Virus record (IMG/VR): IMGVR_UViG_3300032331_000813
Coordinates: 1-64,000 of that record
Strand: one strand, 5' to 3'
DNA: 64,000 nt
Source of the DNA: a virus
A program made the position numbers and the translations under genes. The notes beneath the pieces were generated by a model. The model was given only the letters and a program-made list of their open reading frames with translations. It made no database searches and was not told the DNA's origin. Of this stretch, positions 15,755 through 26,517 are shown in pieces (position 1 is the stretch's first letter; every line of letters begins with the position of its first letter).

Positions 15755-16065
15755 TGGCAAATAATAACATATATCCAGCATCAAGTCCGTATTTCAATAC
15801 GGGTGTGGTAAACAATCAATTTTTAGATGTAATGATTAACAGACAGGTTCCTATGCAACCTTCTGACATTTATTGGGAAATAACACAAGTGTATGAGTAT
15901 AGACCTGACTTATTAGCATATGACTTGTATACTAATAGTAGGTTGTGGTGGGTTTTTGCAAGTAGAAATCCAAACAGATTAAAAGACCCATACTTTGATT
16001 TTGTAGCAGGAGTAGGTATATATTTGCCTAAATTAGATTTATTAAAACAAGTGCTGGGGATATAA
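15754..16065 (+). CDS. 53: Baseplate wedge protein, gp53-like
   Basis: A 103-residue protein with the gp53 signature: SDIYWEITQVYEYRPDLLAY, then LWWVFASRNPN and DFVAGVGIYLP. These match the N-terminal domain of T4 gp53, a baseplate wedge subunit that contacts the hub. T4 gp53 has 196 residues, so the C-terminal half is absent here. ATG 15754 overlaps the previous stop (TAATG); an upstream TTG start in the same frame is less likely. The next gene begins immediately after the stop, so the baseplate genes are tightly coupled. Confidence 0.85.
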   Translation: MANNNIYPASSPYFNTGVVNNQFLDVMINRQVPMQPSDIYWEITQVYEYRPDLLAYDLYTNSRLWWVFASRNPNRLKDPYFDFVAGVGIYLPKLDLLKQVLGI

Positions 16066-19053
16066 ATGGCTTTATCATGGCAAGAACTGGATGCACTTCA
16101 AACCAGAATAAAAAACACAGAGCGAGCCGTATTTCTTTGTCAACTTAGGGTAGATGCAGCTAAAAATTTGAATCCACCGGATCCTGAATTGGTCGCATTG
16201 AGAGAGCGTACACTGGCAGGACAGATTCAAGAATTAGCAGATTTAAAACAAGAACTAGCAACAAATACAGTTGAATCAACCGCACCAGGACCACAGGAAG
16301 CACAAGCACAAGCTGTACAAACAAATCAAGGAAGTACAAATTATTTGGCGCAAGGTGGAGCCGATGGGGATAGAGGAGTTGAGCCGGCGCCCAGTGCATC
16401 TAACAATCTATCAAGTACTCCGGCAAATTCTAGTACAGCCGCACCTACTATAGGTACTCCAACTACTACGGGTGCATCGCAAGCAGGAATAAATCCACCA
16501 AACACTGTTACTGACAATGCAAGTTCCACACAATCTAGTACTTCTAAACCTGACAAACGATGGCAAAATCCATTAGGTAATTTTTCAAGTTACACATATC
16601 AGATATCATTGTACATGATAACTCCTGATGCATATGATGCATTCATACAATCAGGAAGAACTAATCTTAATGCAATTAATAATGTACAAGCAGGTGCAGT
16701 TAGTGCGGAAACTGCAACAGCACAACAAGATGCACGTATTGCTGCATTTGATGCTTCTAGGGCATCTTCGAGGGGCGCAGGTGGAGGAGAATCACCTCCA
16801 TCCCCGTCTAGTGCAAACGCACCCACTACATCTTATACAAATGGAGCATATTTGATTGCTCAAAGCGGCGGCACAAACAATACTACCTCACAACGTGCAC
16901 CAGGATTTGATCTAGATTTTTATATAGATAATTTAAGAATAAAGCAAGCAATTCAAGCAAAAGATACACAAGCTACTACTAACACCTCAGAAATAAGTTT
17001 TACTATAACTGAACCATATGGATTTTCTTTTGTTACTAGATTACGCAATGCAGCTACTGAACTTGCTAAAGTATCTAAATCAAAAAATTTCTCAGATTTA
17101 CAAAATCCATCAAGACAATTTTTTATATTGGGTATTAGATTTTTAGGGTATGATAAGAATGGTAATGTCATAGATCCTACTAAAGTACCTGGTACTGACG
17201 GTGATCCTAAAGGAAATGCGTTTGGATTATACGAAAGATTCTATGATATCAGTATCACTGGTATGAAATTTACAATCGAAGGGAAAGCTGTAACATATAA
17301 TATCACTGCTGCTAGTCTTCCAACTAGGGCTGCATTTGGAACAAAACGAGGTATAGTTGACCAAGGTGCATCTATATTAGCTAGTACAGTTTATGAAGCA
17401 TTGTTGGGTTCTAATGGAGTAGCCAATACGAAACCCGGTGAGTCTGCCATGGCTCAAAATGCATCAGGCAATAACGTTAACAAGATAGGATTGCTTGCTA
17501 AATTGAACAATGATCAAATAGTATTACAACGTAATGGAGCAATTGAAATTGCAAATCAATGGGACGTTAAGTTTATAGGTGAAGCCGAAAATACAATTAG
17601 AAATGCGTCAATTATAAGTAAAGCTGATTTGGATAAAAGAAAATGGGCCATGAGTTCTTCTACTAAAAAATCAGAATCTACGACAAAATCTGAATTAGCT
17701 AGTACTCCTGATAGTAGCGCAAAACAAATAACTTTTAATAATGGTACTCCAATATTACAATGTATTAATCAAATTATATTGCAAAGTTCTTTTTTAGAAA
17801 ATGCATTAAAAACTGTTTACGTATCAGGATTAGAACCTGACCCTGATAAAAACTCAAACGCTGAAGCGCCCACTGGTGCAGACAAAACAATTAAATGGTA
17901 TACAATCAGTCCGGAAGTAACAGTGTTAGGTTGGGACACTAAACAAAAAGATTTTGTATATAAAACTACTTTTATAATTCAGCAATACGAAACTCCTATT
18001 ATAACTTCTTCGTATGCAAATACGGGTATAAAATACTATGGTCCTCATAAAAGATATGAGTATTGGTTTACAGGTAAAAATTCTGAAATATTAAGTTATG
18101 TTCAAACTATGGATAATACATATTTTACAGTCTCAATGTCGGCAGATAAATCTGGAACATCAGCCACTGGTGGCGGCGCAGATATACCTAATACTGCGGG
18201 AAAACCACAAGGTCAACCTGATCAAGGCGCACTAACTGTAGGGCTAGAAGCACAAAATTCATATATGACTAGTTTGTTTGATCCGGGTGCATATGCAGAG
18301 GCTAAAATAAAAATATTAGGTGATCCTGATTTCTTGATGCAACCTTCAACAAGTAGTATAAATGAATTGTATAATAGATTTTATGGAACTGACGGATTTA
18401 CTATCAATCCAAATGGTGGCCAAGTTTTTATTGAGATTAATTTTAAAGAACCTCAAGATTATAAAGATGGTTTATTAAGTATAAATTCATCAATTTATTT
18501 TTGGGCGTACCCAACAGACATACAAAAAGATATAGACAGCAGGGGAGGTGGCGTAAGTTACATGGTAACTACTGTAACTAGCAATTTCAGTGGTGGTAAG
18601 TTTGAACAAGATTTAGATTGTGTAATAAACACTTTTCCCTCAGGTAAGCCAAAGACTGATGGTAAAGACGATACTGCTGGAAGACCTGCAGATGGTTCTG
18701 ATAATCGATTTGCAAGACAAGGAACACCAACTAATCAAACTGCTGCTACTCAAAATAGAACCGGAGTTAACTTAACCAATACTTCAGCCGGTGGAGGAAG
18801 AGGAGTTATTAATAATGAAGGTCCACCTACAACTGCAAATGGTTCTGCAAGCACAAGTTCCACTGGTTTTGCAAGTTCCCCTACTAGTACTTTCTTAGAT
18901 CCACAACAAAGAGCATCTTTGGCCAATGATTATAAAATCAACTTATTAAACAATCTAGCAGCAAAACCAATTGAAAATCAAACAACTACTATTCCTACTA
19001 AAACAGGACCGGTAGTAGATGGTGATGCAGGTTACGATTACATGGGAAGATAA
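16066..19053 (+). CDS. Large baseplate hub-type structural protein
   Basis: A 995-residue protein starting at the base after the gp53-like stop. Residues 1-90 are helical. A long Ser/Thr/Asn/Gly-rich linker follows (about 90-160). The first folded part begins NPLGNFSSYTYQISLYMITP and continues after another linker with APGFDLDFYIDNLRIKQA and ITEPYGFSFVTRLRNAA. A second domain (about 550-890) has IKWYTISPEVTVLGWD, YEYWFTGKNSEILSYVQ and FIEINFKEPQDYKDGLL. The last 110 residues are again low complexity. The position between gp53 and the spike gene, together with beta-rich domains, suggests a gp27/hub-like role. I do not recognise a precise T4 equivalent. Confidence 0.65.
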   Translation: MALSWQELDALQTRIKNTERAVFLCQLRVDAAKNLNPPDPELVALRERTLAGQIQELADLKQELATNTVESTAPGPQEAQAQAVQTNQGSTNYLAQGGADGDRGVEPAPSASNNLSSTPANSSTAAPTIGTPTTTGASQAGINPPNTVTDNASSTQSSTSKPDKRWQNPLGNFSSYTYQISLYMITPDAYDAFIQSGRTNLNAINNVQAGAVSAETATAQQDARIAAFDASRASSRGAGGGESPPSPSSANAPTTSYTNGAYLIAQSGGTNNTTSQRAPGFDLDFYIDNLRIKQAIQAKDTQATTNTSEISFTITEPYGFSFVTRLRNAATELAKVSKSKNFSDLQNPSRQFFILGIRFLGYDKNGNVIDPTKVPGTDGDPKGNAFGLYERFYDISITGMKFTIEGKAVTYNITAASLPTRAAFGTKRGIVDQGASILASTVYEALLGSNGVANTKPGESAMAQNASGNNVNKIGLLAKLNNDQIVLQRNGAIEIANQWDVKFIGEAENTIRNASIISKADLDKRKWAMSSSTKKSESTTKSELASTPDSSAKQITFNNGTPILQCINQIILQSSFLENALKTVYVSGLEPDPDKNSNAEAPTGADKTIKWYTISPEVTVLGWDTKQKDFVYKTTFIIQQYETPIITSSYANTGIKYYGPHKRYEYWFTGKNSEILSYVQTMDNTYFTVSMSADKSGTSATGGGADIPNTAGKPQGQPDQGALTVGLEAQNSYMTSLFDPGAYAEAKIKILGDPDFLMQPSTSSINELYNRFYGTDGFTINPNGGQVFIEINFKEPQDYKDGLLSINSSIYFWAYPTDIQKDIDSRGGGVSYMVTTVTSNFSGGKFEQDLDCVINTFPSGKPKTDGKDDTAGRPADGSDNRFARQGTPTNQTAATQNRTGVNLTNTSAGGGRGVINNEGPPTTANGSASTSSTGFASSPTSTFLDPQQRASLANDYKINLLNNLAAKPIENQTTTIPTKTGPVVDGDAGYDYMGR

Positions 19054-19056
19054 TAA

Positions 19057-19064
19057 CTTAAATA
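19057..19064 (+). promoter_or_regulatory. Possible late-type box CTTAAATA
   Basis: A weaker variant of the late box, four bases before the spike gene ATG. It would give a nearly leaderless transcript; low confidence. Confidence 0.25.
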
Positions 19065-19068
19065 TAGT

Positions 19069-22000
19069 ATGGCACAAGACGTATTCAAACCAAAAGGACA
19101 AGCAAAAGCAAGCAAACCTGACGCCGGTGGTGGCGTAATTAGGTCTGAGCCAGTATTGGCTATTGTAAAAAATAATATTGATTCAACTAGGGCAGGTAGA
19201 ATTCAAGTTTATGTTTCTGATTTTGGAGCTCCGGATCCGGATGATAGTACTAGTTGGATTACAGTAAGTTACATGAGTCCTTTCTTTGGTGCTACTTCTG
19301 CACAAGGGGGCAGTGATGCAAAAGATTACGGCACCTACGACAAGAATCCAAGTTCATATGGCATGTGGTATAGTCCGCCTGACTTAGGTAGTACCGTTGT
19401 TTGTATCTTTATTAATGGTGATCCAAACTATGGTTATTATATAGGTAGTGTATTACCACCGGAATTATTACAAATGATTCCTGCAATTGGCGCTTCAGAC
19501 AAAATAGTTCCAAATAAAGGTGAAGCAGAAACAACAGGCGGGTCACCTAAGTTACCGGTGACTAATTTAAATTCAAATAATCCATCATTAACTAATGGTA
19601 TTGATTTCTTATCTGCACCAAAACCGGTTCATAGTTATTCAACTGCAATATACACACAGCAAGGATTATTGAGAGATCCAATAAGAGGACCAATCTCAAC
19701 TAGTGCATTGCGTGAAAGTCCTTCGAGGGTTGGTTGGGGAGTTAGTACACCCGGTCGTCCTATATACCAAGGTGGATTTACTGACGCAGATATACTTTCT
19801 CAAAAAGGACAATCGGCTGAAGACACTGCCCTAGAAGTTATTGCACGTAGAGGTGGACATAGTATCGTTATGGATGACGGTGATACCTATGGCAAAGACC
19901 AACTAATACGTCTTAGAACTGCATTAGGTCATCAGATATTAATGAGTGATGATGGACAAACATTATTCATTATTCATAGTAATGGACAAAGTTATATTGA
20001 GTTAGGCAAAGAGGGTACAATTGATATGTATTCGATGAATAGTGTGAATGTTAGAACTCAAGGTGACTTAAATTTACATGCAGATAATAATATCAATATA
20101 AATGCTAAAAAAGATTTAAATATTGCAGCAGATAATATAAACATTAATGCTGCTAAAAATATTGGTTGGCGTGCCGGTGGAAACTATAGTGGATATACTT
20201 TAGGGACATACACTGTCAAAGTGGCTGGTTCAATGAGTATGTTTTGCAACGGACAAGGTTCATATGCTAGTGATGGTGTTATGTATGTGAATGGTAGTAA
20301 AATTAATCTCAACACTGGTTCTACTTCAGTGGTACCAGCTGAAGTTCCATTAATTACTCAAGTAGCACATACTGATACATTACACGATACTGTTAAAGGA
20401 TATGCTGCTGCACCAGGTTTATTGTTATCAATTGTTAGTAGAGCCCCTGCTCATGCACCATGGGCAAGTGCAAATCAAGGGGCAGATGTTAAAGTAACAT
20501 CTAGCGCATCTGCAACATTACCAACTCCACCTAGTCCTACTGTACAAGCAACAAATTCAGCAGTTGCTGATTCTACAGAAACCTCAGTTACTGCATCTAT
20601 TGCAGCAACTGTTCCTCCGGTAACTCCTATTAGTGAATCACTAGATAAAAATGTTACTGCAACTATGGTTGCAAGTACAGCAGGTCGAGCCGCAGCAAAA
20701 ACTCCAAATGTAGTGTCAACTGGTACTGGTGTTATCCCTGATAAAACCGGAAATGTAAATGCAGCCGTTGGATCATTTGCAATGACACCTCAACAAATGG
20801 AGGCAGCTATGGTTATAAAACCGGGCTCTGCTGCATTAGTGACTGGACTAGTTCAGAAGGGTTCCAATGTGTCGGCTGCTATGACAAATAATTTGTTCAC
20901 TGGTGTACCGGGGGCACAAAATTTAAATGCATTCAATCAAAATATAGGTTCACAAGTTGGAGCACAAATTCAAAATTTCCAACAAGCACAAACTGCATTA
21001 ACAAAAGTTGGTGCAATAACCGGCAATGAAACTCCTCAATCTATTGCAGGTGTAGTAAATGCTGCTTCTCAAGTTGGAGTACCGGCTACTGCTAACTTCA
21101 TTCAATCTGCTACTGCAAAACTTAATACAGCTGGTATACCAAACCCAACAAATGGGGTAGGTAGTAATGTAGCGTCGGCAATATCAGCGGGAGGATTTGC
21201 ATCTGCCTTAGCTACTAATGTCAATTCAGGGGTAGGTTCTATCGCTACATCATTAGGAGGACTAAATCCAGCAGCCGCTACAGGTAAGGTTAATTTACTT
21301 GACTCTGCTAAAGGCATAGCTGGATCAGCTTTTGGTGCAATAACAAGTTCGTTTAAATCATTAAAAGCAGGGGTTCCTCAAGACTTAACTGCAATTGCTA
21401 AAACAAACGCAGAAGCACAAGCTGCATCGGAAGCAAGCGCGGCAGCACCAGCAGCAACAGCAATTGCTGCCGCAACGTCAGCCGCAAATCCCACTGTTGG
21501 TTCAGCAGCATCATTATCCGCAGACTTAGCAAAAGCGCAAACTGCAATTAGTGGTGGCGCAGCAAAATTAGGAATTCCGGGATTAACTGCCACTGCTTCT
21601 TCTCTAACATCAACTCTTAGTCCAGGACTAACTAGTTTAGTGGGAAATGCCGGATCAATTACATCGTCATTGACATCTTCTGCAAGTAGTTTAATACCCA
21701 GCAGCAGTAGCATTACTGCATTAGCCGGCGGCACATCAATTGCGGGCGCAGCCGCGGCAGCGAGTAGTTTAATTCCAACTGGAAGTGGTATCAACGCACT
21801 ACCAGGTGGAGCAGCAGCCGCAGCTTCTTTTGTGAATAATTCCGGAGCAAGCACTTCAATACCTTCATCAATCGCCGGAGTTTCTAGTATTTTGAAAAAC
21901 TCATCAACTAGTGCAATGACTGGAATATCCAATAGTGCTGCGTCATTGAGTAGTGGAATATCAATGTCCGCTGGAAACTCTGCTATGTCAACTGCGGTAA

Positions 22001-22593
22001 ATTCAGCTAATTTAAATTCAGCATTGTCTAGCTCAATAGATTCGGGTAAACAAAGTTTATCATCATTGACCAGTGCAGGTTTACCCGCAGGTGCAGCCGC
22101 TGCATTAGCTGCAAGTGTGAATTCTCTTAACTCTTCTGGACCTTCCCCAATTAAAATGCCAACGATAGCAGCAAATACTGTAGATAGAAGTGCATTAGCC
22201 GAACAAACTACGTCCGTTTTAAGCAATCCTAAAATACCAGCACCAAACTTCTCAGGAGATATTCCCACAGTCCCTGCTTCTGCGATTGCTGCAAATAAAG
22301 CAAGAGATAAGCGTATAGAGTATTTTAAATTAAAACAATCATATGCGGAAGAAAAAGTCAAACGAACAGACGCAATAATGGCTGAGAGAGCCAAATATGA
22401 AGCACTTAGGGATAGTCTTCCGGAAGGTGATCCAACAAGAGCAGCAGCCAAAACAGAGATTAATGCAAAGATCGCAGCATATACTGCTTGGTGGAAAGGC
22501 GAAGAAGCTAAAATTGAAACATTAAGGCTAGAAGTTAATGAAGCACAAAGGGCTGAAGGACAAGCAATATGGAAAGAAGTCACTAACGGTTAA
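19069..22593 (+). CDS. gp5/VgrG-like central spike protein without lysozyme domain
   Basis: A 1,174-residue protein with an N-terminal OB-fold-like domain (about 25-135; SEPVLAIVKNNIDSTRAGRI, WITVSYMSPFFG, PPDLGSTVVCIFINGDPNYG), as in gp5 and VgrG. A beta-helix-like region (about 270-420) has the spike pattern GHQILMSDDG, YIELGKEGTIDMYS and repeated LNLHAD/NINI/LNIAAD strands. Residues 480-1070 are a very long Ala/Ser/Thr/Gly-rich low-complexity stretch, and the last 100 residues are a charged coiled coil. No gp5-type lysozyme domain is visible between OB fold and helix. It probably forms the trimeric membrane-piercing tip. The low-complexity DNA produces a 401-codon antisense ORF that is a shadow. 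Confidence 0.82.
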   Translation: MAQDVFKPKGQAKASKPDAGGGVIRSEPVLAIVKNNIDSTRAGRIQVYVSDFGAPDPDDSTSWITVSYMSPFFGATSAQGGSDAKDYGTYDKNPSSYGMWYSPPDLGSTVVCIFINGDPNYGYYIGSVLPPELLQMIPAIGASDKIVPNKGEAETTGGSPKLPVTNLNSNNPSLTNGIDFLSAPKPVHSYSTAIYTQQGLLRDPIRGPISTSALRESPSRVGWGVSTPGRPIYQGGFTDADILSQKGQSAEDTALEVIARRGGHSIVMDDGDTYGKDQLIRLRTALGHQILMSDDGQTLFIIHSNGQSYIELGKEGTIDMYSMNSVNVRTQGDLNLHADNNININAKKDLNIAADNININAAKNIGWRAGGNYSGYTLGTYTVKVAGSMSMFCNGQGSYASDGVMYVNGSKINLNTGSTSVVPAEVPLITQVAHTDTLHDTVKGYAAAPGLLLSIVSRAPAHAPWASANQGADVKVTSSASATLPTPPSPTVQATNSAVADSTETSVTASIAATVPPVTPISESLDKNVTATMVASTAGRAAAKTPNVVSTGTGVIPDKTGNVNAAVGSFAMTPQQMEAAMVIKPGSAALVTGLVQKGSNVSAAMTNNLFTGVPGAQNLNAFNQNIGSQVGAQIQNFQQAQTALTKVGAITGNETPQSIAGVVNAASQVGVPATANFIQSATAKLNTAGIPNPTNGVGSNVASAISAGGFASALATNVNSGVGSIATSLGGLNPAAATGKVNLLDSAKGIAGSAFGAITSSFKSLKAGVPQDLTAIAKTNAEAQAASEASAAAPAATAIAAATSAANPTVGSAASLSADLAKAQTAISGGAAKLGIPGLTATASSLTSTLSPGLTSLVGNAGSITSSLTSSASSLIPSSSSITALAGGTSIAGAAAAASSLIPTGSGINALPGGAAAAASFVNNSGASTSIPSSIAGVSSILKNSSTSAMTGISNSAASLSSGISMSAGNSAMSTAVNSANLNSALSSSIDSGKQSLSSLTSAGLPAGAAAALAASVNSLNSSGPSPIKMPTIAANTVDRSALAEQTTSVLSNPKIPAPNFSGDIPTVPASAIAANKARDKRIEYFKLKQSYAEEKVKRTDAIMAERAKYEALRDSLPEGDPTRAAAKTEINAKIAAYTAWWKGEEAKIETLRLEVNEAQRAEGQAIWKEVTNG

Positions 22594-22594
22594 C

Positions 22595-22602
22595 TATAAA
22601 TA
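22595..22602 (+). promoter_or_regulatory. Late promoter box TATAAATA before gene 25
   Basis: Perfect T4 late consensus, 16 bases before the gp25 ATG with an AGGA ribosome site in between. Confidence 0.65.
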
Positions 22603-22618
22603 CTTTATAGGATAAAAT

Positions 22619-23068
22619 ATGTCATCATACATTGGATTCAGCACATTAAACTCAAACAAACCTAGGTCTACTAATCTTCCTACAGGTCCTGCAGGTGGCA
22701 CAGGTGGTATGGTGAATCCAGTTATAACTGGACATAAATATGGATTAGTTGATTCACCCTTAGTCATACAAGATTTACTCAACGCATTGAATATACAGCA
22801 AGGTCAAAAAGTAGGTCAACCGGGCTATGGGACCACACTGTGGACATTTGTTTTTGAACCCAACACGGCTGATGTTCAGTTTCAATTAGAAACTGAAATA
22901 CGTAGAGTAGCAAGTCAAGACCCTAGAATAATTTTAAATGGGGTACGTGCTTTCCCTCAAGAAAATGGTATATTGCTAGAAATTGAAATGGCAGTAGCAC
23001 CTTTTAATCAAGCAACTTTACTAAGCGTGTTCTTCAATAGTTCAACAAACACTGCTGTATTGCAATAA
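22619..23068 (+). CDS. 25: Baseplate wedge protein, gp25-like
   Basis: A 149-residue member of the gp25/lysozyme-like baseplate family (T4 gp25: 132). Visible features are the disordered Gly/Pro N-terminus, KYGLVDSPLVIQDLLNAL, QPGYGTTLWTFVFEPN with the conserved G.PGYG and FEP motifs, ETEIRRVASQDPRI and a final beta strand. In T4 gp25 binds sheath and gp6/gp53 and links the inner baseplate to the contracting sheath. Gene 6 follows after a 52-base gap with another late box. Identification is confident. Confidence 0.93.
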   Translation: MSSYIGFSTLNSNKPRSTNLPTGPAGGTGGMVNPVITGHKYGLVDSPLVIQDLLNALNIQQGQKVGQPGYGTTLWTFVFEPNTADVQFQLETEIRRVASQDPRIILNGVRAFPQENGILLEIEMAVAPFNQATLLSVFFNSSTNTAVLQ

Positions 23069-23095
23069 CCCTAAAAAAAGCATATTCTTAGGTAT

Positions 23096-23103
23096 GATAA
23101 ATA
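23096..23103 (+). promoter_or_regulatory. Late-type promoter box GATAAATA before gene 6
   Basis: Plus-strand box 17 bases before the gp6 ATG with an AAGAGA ribosome-like sequence between. A weak CCTAA/TTAGG hairpin lies just upstream, after the gp25 stop. Confidence 0.55.
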
Positions 23104-23120
23104 CTTAAAAGAGAATATCT

Positions 23121-26100
23121 ATGGCTACAAGTTCAAGACAATCAGCAATATTTGGGGTTAATGACTGGAAAACCATCTACCAAACGTTCCAGCAAGCAGA
23201 TTTTCGTAGTTACGACTATGAAACCCTACGCAAAAGTTTCATAGATTATCTACGCTTATACTATCCTGAAACCTTCAATGACTATATTGAAAGTTCAGAA
23301 TTCATTGCATTGCTTGACGTTATGGCATTTATGGGTCAAGGTCTTGCGTTCCGTAACGACTTAAATTCCCGTGAAAACTTTATTGATACTGCTGAACGTA
23401 GAGATAGTGTTATCAAATTAGCTAACTTAGTAAGCTATACTCCAAAGAGAAATTTAACTGCACAGGGTTATTTAAAAGTAACAAGTATACGCACAACTCA
23501 GAATTTAGTTGACTTAAATGGATTTAACTTAAGTAATGTTCCTATATTATGGAATGACCCCGCTAACCCAAATTGGTTAGAACAGTATAATACAATCATC
23601 AATGCTACACTAGCAAACACACAAAAAGTGGGTTTACCTGGGAACACCGCTCAAATTTTAGGTGTAAAAACTGACGAATATACAATACAAATACCAGCAA
23701 ATACTACCCCAGTCATTCCATTCTCGTCTACTGTTAACGGTATGAATATGGGATTTGAATTGTGTAGCGTAACTACAGTAGGTGAAGATTACGTGTATGA
23801 GTTGCCACCTGGCCCTACCAATAGATTCAATATGTTATATCGTAATGACAAATTAGGTTACGGTAGCCCAAACACAGGATTCTTCTTTTACTTTAAGCAA
23901 GGTTCATTGCAAAATTTTGACTTTAGTTTGCAAAATCAAATATCTAACCAAGTAATTAATATTGGCGATATTCAAGGTGTTAATAACACTGACGCATGGC
24001 TATATCAAATAAGTCAAACTAATGGTGCGTTTGGATTATGGAAAAAAGTAGATAATATTTACGCTGACGCTTATTTACAAACTGAATCATCAGTTAGAAC
24101 TATATTTTCAGTCAACAGCAGATTTAATGACCAAGTAACTTATATATTTGGTGATGGCGTATTCAGTGAAATACCAATTGGTAATTTTAGATCGTTTGTT
24201 CGTGCCGGTAATGCATTGACTTACACAATTCAACCTACCGAAATGCAAGGCATTTCAATTGCTATCAGTTATGTTAATCGTGTTGGTCGCACAGAAACAT
24301 TGACAGTTGGGTTAAGTTTACAAACTCCAGTGACTAATGCTCAAGTTAGAGAATCATTGGCTGAAATTAAACAACGTGCTCCAAGTCGTTACTACACACA
24401 GAATCGTATGGTTAACGGAGAAGATTATAACAACTTCCCTTATACTTTGTATAGTTCTATTATCAAATCAAAATCTATTAATCGTAGTAGCGTAGGTGTA
24501 AGCAAAAATCTAGACTTACTTGATCCTACAGGTAAATACTCAAGCACTAACAGTTATGCAAACGACGGTGGCATTTGGTTAAATGATACTGAAGGATTTT
24601 CATTATTAAACATCACTGATACCGCTAACATAATTTCGTTTTTGACAGGCACACTTGCAGCTATATTATCTGATAGCGGGTCACAACAATACTATACTCA
24701 GAATTATCCTAGGTATGCAGTTACTACAAGTTCAGATGATGGTAGAGTATATTGGAATACTAGTACAGTAGATGCAAATAGTTTAACTGGTTATTTTTAT
24801 AATAAATTAAATGGTTCAAATGTGCCAATTGCTGCAGGTATATATTCTACTATCAATTTAAAATATGTAACACAAGGTGCAATATTGAAATTTGTAGCAC
24901 CACCTAGTTACTATTTTGATAAAAATAATAGGCTAGTGTACGGCATTGCAGGACCGTCTGATGTAAATCATATATGGATTACTGTATTAAATGTAGTTGG
25001 CGACGGGTACAATAATGGATTAGGTCAGTTTGCTAATGGAACTGGTCCAATAACATTGAATGGATTTGTACCAACAGGTGCAGTGTTAACAACAGTAATT
25101 CCTGCTTTCAGTAACACGTTGCCTAACACGGTTGTACAAGAATGTATTGTTAGACTAGAGTTACAACAAAATTTTACTCTAGTGTTTAACAACGCACTAA
25201 CTATTGTAGAAGATAGATGGAGTGTAGATTTATATTCTAGTTCTAATTATTTTGTAAAATTTACAAGTGTGGGATACAATCGTTACACCGTTACCTATCG
25301 TTCGTTGAAATACTATTTTGGTAGTGTAGCAGATACTAGGTTTACATATGAATCTGGAAAATTAGTATATGATCCGTTCTCTGGCGTGATTCTACAAGAC
25401 TTTGTTAAAGTTTTAGAAACTAATACTCAACCAGATTCTAATTACCCTCTAAGCAATTCTATCTCTGCAAGTATCATTGGTCAAACAGTTGAGACTGATG
25501 GTTATATTAATGATTTTGAAGTTGAAGTTGCTAGTATTGACGTAAACAACAGAACCATAATTAATAACCCTGACTTCTTTAATGAAATTACTGGATATGT
25601 TACTGGTAACTCTAACATTGGGATATACACTTTCTTTGAAGAAGTACAAGATGCCATTAACTTGACTCGCACTCAACTAATAGCTAGTAGTACAGTAGCA
25701 TATCAATATGCTACAACCACTCAGATTGAAGTTGTTAAGTATGATTATCCCGAAGGTCAATTGTTCTATGCATACAATGAAAATGTATTTTATATAACTG
25801 TTCAAGATCCTACTGTCACTACACCTGCTTACAGTTTAGTAACGCAATCAAGATACAGTATGGCATATGGTCGTCAAGGGTTGCAATTTCAATATCGTCA
25901 TAACAGTAATAATACCACACGTATTGATCCTGCAACAACTAATATTATTGACCTATATGTAGTTACGCAAGCATACTATACACAATATCAGAATTATATA
26001 CAAGATATTACAAATACTGTACCAATGCCGGCAAGACCAACTATCAATGATTTGGCAGCAGCATATCCTCAAATACAAGATTACAAAATGTTAACTGATA

Positions 26101-26495
26101 GCTGTATTTTAAATAGTGTTGTTTTTAAACCTTTGTTTGGACCCAAAGCTGCATCAGCATTAAGAGCAACTATAAAAGTTATTAAAAATAGTAGTACAAA
26201 CGCCAGTGATAGTGAAATTCGTAGTGCTGTATTAACTTCAATGAATAGTTATTTTAATATTAATAATTGGAATTTTGGTGACACTTTTTACTTTAGTGAA
26301 TTGAGTGCATACATACATTCTGAAATAGGAGAATATGTAAGTTCTTGCGTATTAGTACCTAATGACCCTAACTTAAAATTTGGAGATTTATATGAAATTA
26401 AATGTTTACCTTACGAGATTTTTGTAAACGCTGCAACCTCAAATGATGTAATCGTTATTGCTGCTTTAACACCAGCTGAATTACAAATAGCATAA
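23121..26495 (+). CDS. 6: Baseplate wedge protein, gp6-like
   Basis: A 1,124-residue protein of the gp6/J-like wedge family, considerably longer than T4 gp6 (660). The N-terminus carries the family pattern LRKSFIDYLRLYYPETFNDY, followed by SSEFIALLDVMAFMGQGLAF and RNDLNSRENFIDTAERRDSV, leading to NLVSYTPKRNLTAQGYL. The middle has REVLAEI-like ...VRESLAEIKQRAPSRYYTQ and MVNGEDYNNFPY, typical for the wedge ring domain. The extra length lies in beta-rich sequence from about residue 480 to 950. gp6 forms the continuous ring of the inner baseplate. The gene follows gp25 as in many T4-like phages. Confidence 0.92.
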   Translation: MATSSRQSAIFGVNDWKTIYQTFQQADFRSYDYETLRKSFIDYLRLYYPETFNDYIESSEFIALLDVMAFMGQGLAFRNDLNSRENFIDTAERRDSVIKLANLVSYTPKRNLTAQGYLKVTSIRTTQNLVDLNGFNLSNVPILWNDPANPNWLEQYNTIINATLANTQKVGLPGNTAQILGVKTDEYTIQIPANTTPVIPFSSTVNGMNMGFELCSVTTVGEDYVYELPPGPTNRFNMLYRNDKLGYGSPNTGFFFYFKQGSLQNFDFSLQNQISNQVINIGDIQGVNNTDAWLYQISQTNGAFGLWKKVDNIYADAYLQTESSVRTIFSVNSRFNDQVTYIFGDGVFSEIPIGNFRSFVRAGNALTYTIQPTEMQGISIAISYVNRVGRTETLTVGLSLQTPVTNAQVRESLAEIKQRAPSRYYTQNRMVNGEDYNNFPYTLYSSIIKSKSINRSSVGVSKNLDLLDPTGKYSSTNSYANDGGIWLNDTEGFSLLNITDTANIISFLTGTLAAILSDSGSQQYYTQNYPRYAVTTSSDDGRVYWNTSTVDANSLTGYFYNKLNGSNVPIAAGIYSTINLKYVTQGAILKFVAPPSYYFDKNNRLVYGIAGPSDVNHIWITVLNVVGDGYNNGLGQFANGTGPITLNGFVPTGAVLTTVIPAFSNTLPNTVVQECIVRLELQQNFTLVFNNALTIVEDRWSVDLYSSSNYFVKFTSVGYNRYTVTYRSLKYYFGSVADTRFTYESGKLVYDPFSGVILQDFVKVLETNTQPDSNYPLSNSISASIIGQTVETDGYINDFEVEVASIDVNNRTIINNPDFFNEITGYVTGNSNIGIYTFFEEVQDAINLTRTQLIASSTVAYQYATTTQIEVVKYDYPEGQLFYAYNENVFYITVQDPTVTTPAYSLVTQSRYSMAYGRQGLQFQYRHNSNNTTRIDPATTNIIDLYVVTQAYYTQYQNYIQDITNTVPMPARPTINDLAAAYPQIQDYKMLTDSCILNSVVFKPLFGPKAASALRATIKVIKNSSTNASDSEIRSAVLTSMNSYFNINNWNFGDTFYFSELSAYIHSEIGEYVSSCVLVPNDPNLKFGDLYEIKCLPYEIFVNAATSNDVIVIAALTPAELQIA

Positions 26496-26517
26496 GTAGT
26501 AATAGAGATTTTAAAAT

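Noticed and set aside
21378-22583. 401-codon antisense ORF opposite the spike gene
   Set aside because: Shadow of Ala/Ser-rich low-complexity coding sequence; no ribosome site, no family features, and the plus-strand frame is clearly real.
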